Part shown: positions 32,771 to 41,593 of the stretch, piece by piece
Position numbering within the stretch: position 1 is the first letter of the stretch
Layout: each line of letters begins with the position of its first letter
Assembly (NCBI RefSeq): GCF_033118175.1
Contig: NC_083711.1
Location: 43,224,001-43,288,000, forward strand
Source of the DNA: Dama dama
Lineage: Eukaryota > Chordata > Mammalia > Artiodactyla > Cervidae
Reading direction: 5' to 3'
Length of the DNA stretch: 64,000 nt
Notes under the pieces: generated by a model
Told to the model about the DNA's origin: nothing
The model's database searches: none
The model's input: only the letters and a program-made list of their open reading frames with translations
Translations under genes and position numbers: made by a program

Positions 32771-34620
32771 AAAAGAAAGAAAAAACTGTCAGGATTTACA
32801 CTGCACTGTGTTATCTATATTACTGCTGCATTAGAGAGATGTGGATAAAGATCTTTTCATTATGGGAAATCTGAACAGTTTAGTGGAATGGTTTACTCGT
32901 AAAATACCAGCCATGTCAATTAAGCTAAAGCAAAAGATTAATAAACAGTGGTTGCATTTCATGTTTTATACAAGTTAAATGAAATTTTTCATAATTAAAT
33001 TAGCTTTACAGAATTCAGCCATTAAATGACCCCAAACCATGATCAAATTTAAAATATTCTATACAGTGTACACATTATGAGAGACTCCAAAAGGAATCAA
33101 GTTGAGCTCAATTATCTATCAGATTTTGCTCTACAAATTATAACTTGAATTATTTCCTTTCTCTTCATTTGAAATAAATTGGAAGTGATGAAGTAGTTTG
33201 GAATTTATTTTCATTTTCAGGCATTGCTAGAACTTGGGTTAACCACTTGCATTTTTTAATTCGACTTTCCCCATAACATTGACTGCTTTCAAAGTAGGTT
33301 TTCTTCAACCATTTTCCATCTGAAGTACTGAGTCTTTTACACAGACCCAAATAAATTTTCTGGTGAAGAATAGGATTCTAGTTGCCCCAGAGATCATGAT
33401 TGTTACCCTATCTGCTCTTTCTCATGGAAGATTCAGCAAGACCCTTGTTTCCTAAGGGTTTTACAAACCACTGTAATTTACAAATCACCATGTCTCAACA
33501 AGTTGTCCTCTTTCAATGTTCACTCACTCTTTATTTAACTCATACCCTCTACACCCTCCTATCACTATCCAGGACAGCAGCCCAGAAAACTTCAGCCCTA
33601 GAAAAACTTTAGCACGAGAGATTCAGATTCAGATCTTTTCCTTTGTCTCTGCCTTCCCTCTATTCACAGTAACAGAAGTTTTGGTACCGTCTCAAATACT
33701 TTTGACACATATTCACGTCCTCACCGTTTTAAGAATCTTATTTTTTCTTTCATTTCAGAAATCTTCAGACTGAGGCAAAATGAAATATTTTCCGTTAGAA
33801 TTGTTCCACTTCTAATACATAAAATAACCTCAATTCATTTTCCTTCTTGTAAAACTGAGGAGTGATTCTTCTGTAGTAAGCATACTCTATGCTATTATCA
33901 TAAAATTCACTGGTTACTAATTGTTTACAAGATTAAATGAAAATTTTCTGACTAATATCAAGATTATCTACAAACTTGCCTCATTTACTTTTCTAATCTA
34001 CATCACAGTTATTTTGCTGATAGTGCCTAGATTGTAGTTTCCATTTTATATTTGATGCTTGTATATTATTTGTGCTAAAACTTCCCTCTGACCAGAAAAA
34101 CTCATGTCATCATCCCCTTAATTTTGCTATGTCCATGTCTTAACTATACTTTGAGAAAAATATTTAAATATGAGCTCCTCTAAGATGTCTTAAGAGCAAA
34201 ACAAGTACTGTTTATGTTAATATTGGTGGTAGAATCCTGATTTCACAGTTGAGAAAAGGAGACTGAAATATTGTAGTTTTCTGTTATAAAGCTACCAAGA
34301 ACTTTTACTGTTTCTGAAACATAATAGGTATTCTCCTCAAATATATAAATTCATGTAATGGTAAACCTAAAGTTTCTGAGAAGTATAAATCAAATTTTTT
34401 ATCCATTGCAACAACTTTCCCAGAGTTCAGGCCACTCAGCAAATGTCATTTGGACTCCTGGCCAAATTAATCTTTGCACCAAACAATTCTCCACGCTACA
34501 GCCAGGGTTATGGTTGTAAGATTTAAATATGACTGTAGCGTTCCATAACTTTTGACACTTGAGTGATTCCACATTATTGCAATATGGATTTCAATTTGTT
34601 AATGTGGCTTACAAGTCTTT
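32771..34620. other. Unassigned AT-rich sequence
   Basis: No recognised element. Plus-strand frames at 33400-33612 and 33516-33773 overlap each other and show no motif. Confidence 0.4.
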
Positions 34621-34639
34621 GAGGATATTTTATCCTATT

Positions 34640-34970
34640 TAACTCACTTCCACGCCTCTCCTTCAGAGCCACCTCTTGACTTCTACAACCCCATGTTCAG
34701 CAGACTTCTGTAGTTGTCCTAACATCGTATGCCCTTTCAGTGCTGACCTTGGCATATCCTTTTCTCTTAATTTAGAACATCATTTTCCCTGACTCTCATT
34801 ACCATCTTTGTCTAACTCAAGGTTTTTTTTTTTTTTTCAAATCGTAGGCTAGATATCACTTCAATTTATGTTATTAAGTGTTTCTAAATATGATAATGCT
34901 GTACTTCCACTATCATAATTATTGCACACTCTATTGTAGTTACTAGTTGCTCATCTGTATCCCCTAGTAC
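34640..34970 (-). mobile_element. L2 LINE 3' remnant
   Basis: The plus strand shows the complement of an L2 3' end in diverged form: 'gtacttccactatcataatt', 'attgcacactctattgtag', then 'ctcatctgtatcccctagt'. A T run near 34823-34838 interrupts it. The match is by order of motifs only. Confidence 0.55.
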
Positions 34971-35199
34971 AGTATTTTTTCACTATGTCCAACTAACATA
35001 TATTGATTGGGCTTTATGGTTTGATCACCACTTTAAATATGGAGGAGGGTGTCCTCACACAACCAAGCAATAAGGACAGCCAGCTGTCCTATGATTCAAC
35101 TCAATTCTAACACTCTCCATCTGGAAATACCACCAGATTCTGAAACCATTTACCTCAGATTGGGACTTGAACCCAGCCAAAGCCTACAGTCTTCCAACA

Positions 35200-35880
35200 G
35201 AGCTCACAGACCTAATGAAGTTCTGGTTCTTGATGTCTCGTTGCAGAAAGAATTCAGTGAGAGACAAAGTGAAAGATAAGTAGATTTATTCAGAGGGAAA
35301 CATACTTCACAGAGTGTGTGTGGGCCATTAGAGTGGTTGAGTGTGGTGGCTTCAAAATGTGGTGAAGTTAGCTTTTATGGACTTGGTAATTTCATAGGCT
35401 CATGAGGGGGAGGGTTAGTTAGGGGAAGGGGTGAAGATTTCCAGGAATTAGGCCACTTGCCCACCTTTTGTTTTTTGGTGGTGCCTTGGAACTGTCATGG
35501 TGTCTCTGGGTATGTCATTTAGCATGCTGATTGAGGATCCATGTTTAGTCAGAGGTTGACTTGTCTGCATCTTGGACCCATTTGATTCTAATTGGTTTAT
35601 GTTGTGTCCTTAAGTGTGTTAGTCACTCAGTTGTGTCTGACTCTTTCTGACCCCATGCACTATAGCCCACCAAGCTTCTCTGTCCATGGAATTCTCCAGA
35701 CAAGAATACTGGAGTGGGTTGTCATTCCCTTCTTTGGGGGGCTCTTTCCTACTCAGGGATTCAACTTGGGTCTCCCGCATTGCAGGCAGATGTTGTGTCC
35801 TTGGGCTATGTCATTCTTTCAAAAGTTGTGCCCTGCACCCTCCCTCCTGTTTCAATTCTACAAGTTAAGGGCTCAGTTTC
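35200..35880 (-). mobile_element. Endogenous retrovirus LTR (antisense), split by a Bov-tA
   Basis: The plus strand starts with the complement of an LTR U5/R region ('cttgatgtctcgttgcagaa', 'gaattcagtgagagacaaag', 'agatttattcagaggg'). It continues through U3-like sequence to 35611 and resumes at about 35803 after the SINE. No retroviral genes are adjacent. Confidence 0.6.
35612..35789 (-). mobile_element. Bov-tA SINE inserted in an LTR
   Basis: Antisense Bov-tA flanked by the perfect 13-base repeat atgttgtgtcctt at 35599-35611 and 35790-35802. Its head complement is shortened: it stops at 'cattgcaggcag', before the usual A-box end. Confidence 0.96.
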
Positions 35881-36400
35881 ATAAGACTGCCTTAACTTCA
35901 GGTGCCAATCACAAGCCCACATTGTTATCCTGTGCTTCTGGCCCACTGGCTGTAGACTGGAGAATCCCACAGCATGCTCCTGGAGTTTGGTAGATTTACT
36001 AGAACTGCTCAAAGAACTGAAGATACCTATTTATTCACTAGACTTTTGGATCACTACAAAGGAATCAGTGTCATTAGTAATTCAATGGCCATAAACTTGG
36101 GCAAACTCTGGAGAACGGTGAGGGACGGGGAGCCTGGAGTGCTTCAGTCTGTGGGGTTGCAAAAAGTCAAACATGACCTGGGGACTGAACAACAGGCAGT
36201 GAACCCACAGCCAGATGAAGAGAGAAATAAGGTGAACAAACAAAGATACTTCTATCCTCATGGAGTTTGGGGCCTGGGACAACGGCATGTGGAATTGTTC
36301 TGAACGCCTCTTTTTGACTATTTGTAATGGAGACTTCATTGCATAGGCAAGATTGATTGAATCATCACTCTAGGCAGCCATGTTCCCAGGGAGCATTGCT
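35881..36400 (-). mobile_element. Possible further LTR remnant
   Basis: Phrases such as 'ttggtagatttactagaact' with 'gctcaaagaactgaag', and 'cacagccagatgaagagag', resemble an old LTR. A BovB 3' end (36089-36197) lies inside. The family is not identified. Confidence 0.3.
36089..36197 (+). mobile_element. BovB 3' end stub
   Basis: About 110 bases match the BovB terminus: 'gggcaaactctggagaacgg', 'gtggggttgcaaaaagtcaa' and 'ggactgaacaacag'. This is a severely 5'-truncated copy. Confidence 0.8.
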
Positions 36401-36569
36401 AGAAAAGTAGGTTTAAAAACGAGAGAGAGGGAGAGAAGGTTCATTGGATCAAAATTAGGAAAACTCAAAGTGGGCAAATTTTATCATAAACATCCCCAGC
36501 ACTTACGTCAAAACCCAGCTGAGAGAATCTCTGTTCTAGTGAGAGAACTAATTCTTAAGTAGTTAATAA

Positions 36570-36650
36570 GGGGTCTGGGGCCTTCAAGGAGAAAGGGGTC
36601 CAGGGCCCTTGAGAAGGAGAAATGGGCCCGGGGCTCTCAAGGATGAGAAA
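36570..36650. repeat. Three imperfect tandem units of 25-28 bases
   Basis: Units at 36570-36594, 36595-36622 and 36623-36650 follow the pattern gggGYCxGGGGCyyTyAAGGAgAAA. They lie just upstream of the sense LTR, so they may belong to the 3' end of its lost internal region or to its U3. Confidence 0.75.
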
Positions 36651-36659
36651 AGGACAAAC

Positions 36660-37130
36660 TTTTTTTTTTCCCCCTACATTCCTTAGTTGTAGTCAATAAG
36701 AGGTTATTTTCTTTAAGCCCAAAGCTAATGATTACACAACAAAACAACTCATCTTAAACTCTGTACTAAGGATTATATAACAGCAAGGTATCTTGCTCAA
36801 GGACAGAAGACATGTTTCTCTTTCTTCACAGGAACCTTCTGACTAATCTTGTTAGCTTAAGATGCTGTTGGAGTGGGTCTGGTAAGATCTTTCTATTTTT
36901 AGTTCTAATCTTGTTTATTTAAGATGTATGTTGTAAGAGTGGGTCTGGTAATACTATATAAGGCCTTGATAAGACTAACTAGGGGGGCACTCTCCATCCA
37001 CCTTCTGTTGTGTTCTCTGTCCTTTTTCACTTTAATAAAACTCTGCTATGGAAAAACTCTTGAGTGATCAAGCCTGGTCCCTGGTCTCAAGCTAAATCTC
37101 CTTTGGAGATCACAAATCCAATATGATAAG
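36660..37130 (+). mobile_element. Endogenous retrovirus solo LTR with promoter and poly(A) signals
   Basis: A TATA box (actatataaggcc, 36953-36965) is followed by R-like sequence and a canonical AATAAA at 37034-37039, then U5-like 'gagtgatcaagcctggtccc'. Upstream, two direct repeats of about 45 bases (36843-36885 and 36905-36951) sit where LTR enhancers usually lie. No primer-binding site or gag sequence follows. The 5' edge is uncertain. Confidence 0.65.
36953..36965 (+). promoter_or_regulatory. LTR TATA box
   Basis: The sequence actatataaggcc lies 2 bases after the second U3 direct repeat and 69 bases before the AATAAA signal, which is the usual geometry of a retroviral LTR promoter. Activity is not shown. 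Confidence 0.5.
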
Positions 37131-37389
37131 CTAGGAACCTTCTTTAAGCCCTGGGCAGAGTTGGGAGTGCCTCCTTTTTTGGTTCTTTTGTCACCCTGCT
37201 CAATCCTCTTTGCTTGCACTTATCAGATTACATGAACAGTCTATTGAACAACCTCTTCAACAGACTGAAAAGCCTGAGAGCTATAAACTTCTGTATGATG
37301 TGTGAGTGAAATTGAGTCCCCCTAAAACTGAGTTCTCTTACTGTGTTTGTGATTAACCTCTCTACTCAGAACTTTATTCCCTTTCTTGA

Positions 37390-38100
37390 ACCACCCCTAT
37401 TCCCTTCAGAATTGAAAAGCATCAAAGAAAAGAGGGCATTGAAACCAAGCAGGACCCCATGAGGCTTTCCCAGGTACAAAAACCTCTCTGTGTCCCCTGT
37501 TTCTTGTTTGTAGGGGAAGAAAGAAAAAAACCTTTAGTCTCTTGGGGCCTTCCCAGAGTTCCATAGAGCAGGTGCAGGCAGTTAATGATTAGGAAATAGA
37601 GTCATAGAACTCCCAGTTCCTCTGGAAGGGATGTAAATAACAATCCAATGCATATCTTTGAGTTGTTCGAGAGAAATTAAGGACTTCCCTGGTGGCTCAG
37701 ACAGTAAAGCGTCTGCCTACAATGTGGGAGACCTGGGTTCAATCCCTGGGTCAGGAAGATCCTCTGGAGAAGGAAATGGCAACCCACTCTAGTACTCTTG
37801 CCTGGAAAATCCCATGGAAGTTAAGATACCACCCCTGCCCTCAGTGGAAGATGGTGATTGCATGCTGGCCACAAAACACAGACCTCAGACTGGTTAGAAC
37901 CAGGAAGTTGAGATTCCTGAAACATCACCCTGTTACCTCACCACCAACCAGTTAGAAGAAGGTCAAGCATCCTATGATCCTCTCTCCTAACACTGTCTCT
38001 AAAAACCATCGCCTGAAAGCCACCAGGATGTTGGTATTTTGAACATGAGTTTTCCATTCTCCCTGTTTGTGCCTTGCAAGTATAGTTTTAATTTTCTGTA
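37390..38100 (+). mobile_element. Endogenous retrovirus LTR or LTR-proximal sequence, split by a Bov-tA
   Basis: Before the SINE: 'aggaccccatgaggctttcc' and 'ctttagtctcttggggcctt'. After it: 'gccctcagtggaagatggtg' and 'aaacatcaccctgttacctc', ending near 'gtgccttgcaagtatag', a decayed poly(A)-signal region. These are ruminant LTR hallmarks as I remember them. The element is cut at about 38100 by an oppositely oriented LTR. Confidence 0.55.
37681..37819 (+). mobile_element. Bov-tA SINE, 3'-shortened
   Basis: The head 'gacttccctggtggctcaga', B-box region 'gggttcaatccc' and body are clear, but the element ends at 'aaaatcccatggaag', without the usual last 70 bases. A short ttaag on both sides is too weak to prove a target-site duplication. 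Confidence 0.92.
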
Positions 38101-38990
38101 AAAGCCCAGCATCAGAGTGGTGCCAAGCTCAGGCTCAGCTGCTTACCACTTGAAAGCCAATACTGGCAAGATGAGCATTGGTTGGAAAGGAAAAGTTGTT
38201 TAATTCAGGAAGTGGGCAACCTGGGGAGAAGGTGAACTAGTGTTTGAACATCAACTCTGAAGATTCTGCTCAACCATGAAGATTTTTAAAGTGAGAATCA
38301 TTGGTGGGGAGGTCATGTCAGAATCTTTGTTATCTTCCATTTTGTGCAGATTTTCTCCTGAGTGATTGGTGGTGAGGTAACAGGGTGGTATTCCAGAAAT
38401 CTTGAGTTCAGCCTGACATGACAATCCTTCACCTGGGTGGGGGCTTTAGTTCCTACACAAGAACTCAAAAATATTGCTATAAATATTATATATATTCATT
38501 GCTGTGCTATTGTTTCTTGACCACCCCTCCTTTGTTTCTGCCTTCTCTTTCTTCCCTGATAAACAATTGCTTGAATCTTCCCTTTGGAACTCAGGGAAGT
38601 TCAAGGGGGTTTAGTTAGTTAGTGTTAGTTGCTCAGTTGTGTCAGACTCTTTGTGACTCCATGGACCACAGCCTACCAGGCTCCTCTGTCCATGGAATTC
38701 TCCAGGCAAGATTTCTGGAGTGGGTTGCCATTCCCTTCTCCAGGGGGTCTTCCCACCCAGGGATCGAACTTGGGTCTTCTGCATTGCAGACAGATTCTTT
38801 ACCATCTGAGCCACATCAGGGAAGCCCAAGGGCGCTGAATGAAGCCTACTTCCAATAGAGAATAGGGAAAGAATTTGTACCCAGGAGGGTGCCCCAGGGT
38901 CCTAATAAGTTTCAAGAGTTTATTTTTTTCTGCCATGGGCATATGAGCCCTTGCTTTGTAACATAAGTATCCTCAGTGCAATATCTAGCT
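38100..38990 (-). mobile_element. Endogenous retrovirus LTR (antisense), split by a Bov-tA
   Basis: The plus strand shows complement hallmarks: 'ccaagctcaggctcagctgc', 'aagttgtttaattcagg', 'gatttttaaagtgagaatca' and 'ggtggtgaggtaacaggg'. The last of these is the reverse complement of a motif in the neighbouring sense LTR. After the SINE, 'atttgtacccaggagggtgc' and 'gcatatgagcccttgctttg' continue it. Edges are approximate. Confidence 0.55.
38609..38828 (-). mobile_element. Bov-tA SINE inserted in an LTR
   Basis: Antisense, near consensus, with the tail complement extended into a tagttagttag run. Flanks ttcaaggggg and cccaagggcg may be a degraded target-site duplication. Confidence 0.94.
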
Positions 38991-39185
38991 TAGTGTTTAT
39001 TGAAGTAGGCTCAATTGAATATCTACATTTTTTTCTTCTGTTTTTTTAATTGATATACCAAGGTTCTGTCTTTGGCTCCAAACTCCACCATGAAAATCAT
39101 TTTTTTTTTTTTTTTTTTTGTCGCTAAAAGATCATTAAGTTATCAATTATATATTTATTTTTCAGTTGCATTTAAAGTCACTTTT
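38991..39185. other. Spacer with a 20-base T run
   Basis: A T homopolymer at 39100-39119 lies next to an LTR. It may be the tail of an antisense insert. No body was identified. Confidence 0.45.
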
Positions 39186-39700
39186 GATGTCAACATCATG
39201 GCTCCTCTGTGTACTGATGCTGAGCAAAAATATGGAGATAGAGTTATGGAGGGAAAAGAGTGGCTTTATTTCTTTGCCTAATTAAGTGAGAACACAGTAG
39301 GCTGGCATCTCGAGTGTGTCTCCCCTTCCTGGGGAATAGGAAGAGGATATACAGTAAGGCAGAGGTATATGATGAGCATGAAAGCAAAAACAGTCTTGCA
39401 TTTTTCTTTCTTCTGCAAAGTTTCTAAAGGGTGGGGTTGCTGGCAAGATTGGAGTGTGTGCAGGGTCTCAGGTGGTCAGATCTCCTAATCTTAGTGAGCT
39501 TTTCTGATCCCTTCAATTTTGTCTCAGGTGGTTTCACGGCTGCTCCTCCTTTGATTATCAACTCTTTGAGTCTGCCCTTTGGAACTCAGAGAAGGCCATG
39601 GAGGCTGGAGTCTTGCCTGCAAGAAATGGGGGGAAAAGGCCTCCACACCCAGGAATCCCACAGGGCCCTGCTCAGCATCACTTTTGTTATCTCTCTCAAG
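39186..39700 (-). mobile_element. Endogenous retrovirus LTR (antisense)
   Basis: The plus strand has 'gagtggctttatttctttgc' (poly(A)-region complement), 'ggctggcatctcgagtgtgt' and, further on, 'tgccctttggaactcag', a phrase close to one in the LTR at 38100-38990 ('cttccctttggaactcaggg'). Overlapping frames on both strands (39431-39829) are shadows. Confidence 0.55.
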
Positions 39701-39756
39701 AATATTTGAGATATATAAATGTTCTTCAATTAGGAGTAAATTTGGTCGGTGCACTG

Positions 39757-39930
39757 GGAAGACCCAGAGGGATCGGTTAGAGAGGGAGATGGGAGGGGGG
39801 ATTGGGATGGGGAATACATGTAAATCCATGGCTGATTCATGTCAATGTATGACAAAAACCACTACAATATTGTAAAGTAATTGGCCTCCAACTAATAAAA
39901 ATAAATGAAAAATAAAATAAAAAAGAATGC
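39757..39930 (+). mobile_element. Severely truncated sense L1 3' end
   Basis: 'ggtgcactgggaagacccag', 'ggattgggatggggaataca' and 'cctccaactaataaaaataa' lead into an A-rich tail. This is the same 3' UTR that appears in antisense at 5102-5225 and 30415-30530. Only about 170 bases were inserted. Confidence 0.92.
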
Positions 39931-40088
39931 CTTGCTTCACAAATCAAGCAGGAAAAAATCCACCACCACCACCCCCACCGCCCCCCACATCCTAGCTAAC
40001 TCCCTATACCCTTCAGAAGAGAAAACAAATATTATTTCTCCAAGTAATTGCATGGATAAAAGCTTTTGTCAAGCTTGGATTTTTCTTT

Positions 40089-40288
40089 AATCCACAAGTG
40101 ATGTGTTAGTGAATCAGTCATGTCCAGCTCTTTGTGACACCATGGGTTGTAGCCTGCCAGGCTTCTCTGTCTATGGAATTCTCCAGGCAAAAATATTGGA
40201 GTGGGTAGCCATGTCCTACTCCAGGGGATCTTCCCAACCCAGGGATCTAACCTGGGTCTCCTGCAGTGCAGGTAGATTCTTTACCATA
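40089..40288 (-). mobile_element. Bov-tA SINE (antisense)
   Basis: Hallmarks are 'gtgttagtgaatcagtcatg', 'gttgtagcctgccaggcttc' and 'cctgggtctcctgcagtgca'. Flanking ttttcttt at 40081-40088 and 40289-40296 may be the target-site duplication. The A-box end is shortened. Confidence 0.92.
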
Positions 40289-40344
40289 TTTTCTTTCATA
40301 TATCTTACTAATTAACTATTTGCAATTACTTTTTGTTCAATGCC

Positions 40345-41370
40345 CATCTGCCTCAGAGAAGGGAATGGCAAACCACTTAAGTATTCTTGCCTCAAGAATT
40401 CCATGAACTGTATGAAAAGGCAAAAAGTGATGACACCAGAAGATGAGCTCCCCAGGAAGGAAAGTGTACATTATGCTACTGGGAAAGAACAGAGGGCAAT
40501 TACTAATAGATCTAGAAAGAGTAAAAAGGCTGGGCCAAAGCAGAAACGACGCTCAGTTATGGATGTATTTGGTGGTAAAAGTAAAGTCTGATGCTGTAAG
40601 GAAGACTATTTCATAGGAACCTTGAAAGTTAGGTCTATGAATCAGGGTAAATCAGACATGGTCAAGCAGGAGATGGCAAGAGTGAACATCAACATCTTAG
40701 GAATCAGTGAATTAAAATGGACAGGAATGGACAAATTTAATCAGATGACCATTATATTTACTACTGTGGGCAAGAATTCCTTAGAAGAAATAAAATAGCC
40801 CTCATAGTCAACAAAAGAGTCTGAAATGCAGTACATGAGTACATTGTCAAAAACAACAAAATGATATCAGTTCATTTCCAAGGCAAATGATTCAACATCA
40901 CAGTAATTCAAGTGTATGCTCCAACCACTAATGCTTAAAAAGCTGAAGTTGAATGGTTCGATGAAGACCTACAAGACCTTCTAGAACTAATGCCAAAGAA
41001 AAGTTGTACTTTTCACCATAAGGGATTGGAAAGCAAAAGTAGGAAGTCAAGAGATACGTGGAGTAATGGGCAAATTTAGCCTTGGAGTACAAAATGAAGC
41101 AGAACAAATATTATCAGAGTTTTGCCAATAGAACTCACTGGTCATAGCAAACATCATCTTCCAACAACACAGGAGACAACTCTACACATGGACATCATCA
41201 GATTGTCAAAACAGAAATCAATTGATTACATTCTTTGCAGCCGAAGATGAAGAAGCTCTATACAAATAGCAAAAAGATCTGGAGCTGACTATGGCTTAGA
41301 TCATGGGCTCCTTACTGCAAAATTTGGGCTTAAATTGAAGAAATTAGGGGAAACTACTAGGCCATTCAAG
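40345..41370 (+). pseudogene. BovB endonuclease region, sense, decayed
   Basis: From 'gagaagggaatggcaaacca' to 'aaactactaggccattcaag', this follows the BovB 5' and endonuclease region. Recognisable parts include 'atggcaagagtgaacatcaa', 'cagatgaccattatatttac' and 'caattgattacattctttgc'. Frames are broken by many stops (the best is 40340-40591). It is interrupted at about 41370 and resumes at 43567. Confidence 0.88.
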
Positions 41371-41593
41371 TGAAAAGAAATGAAAGTGTTAGTTGCTCAG
41401 TCATGACCCATTCTATGTATCCCATGGGCTGTAATCCTCCAGGGTCCACTGTCCATGGGATTTTCCAGGCAAGAATACAGGAGTGGGTAGCCATTTCCCT
41501 CTCTGGGGATCTTCCTGACCGAGGGATCAAGCCCAGGTCTTCCAAATTGCAGGCAGATAGTTTACCTTTGGAACCACTAGGGAAGGTCCAGAT
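41371..41593 (-). mobile_element. Bov-tA SINE between BovB pieces
   Basis: Antisense SINE with 'gtgttagttgctcagtcatg' at the left and 'ggaaccactagggaagg' (head complement) at the right. The host BovB 'attcaag' on its left and 'attcag' on its right may be its target-site duplication, which a second insertion then reused. Confidence 0.92.

Noticed and set aside
35592..36303. Frames of 133 and 109 codons as exons
   Set aside because: They cross SINE, LTR and BovB boundaries, so they cannot be ancestral coding sequence.
32300..39700. A complete provirus with paired LTRs
   Set aside because: No gag, pol or env sequence was recognised between LTR pieces, and the pieces differ in sequence and orientation.
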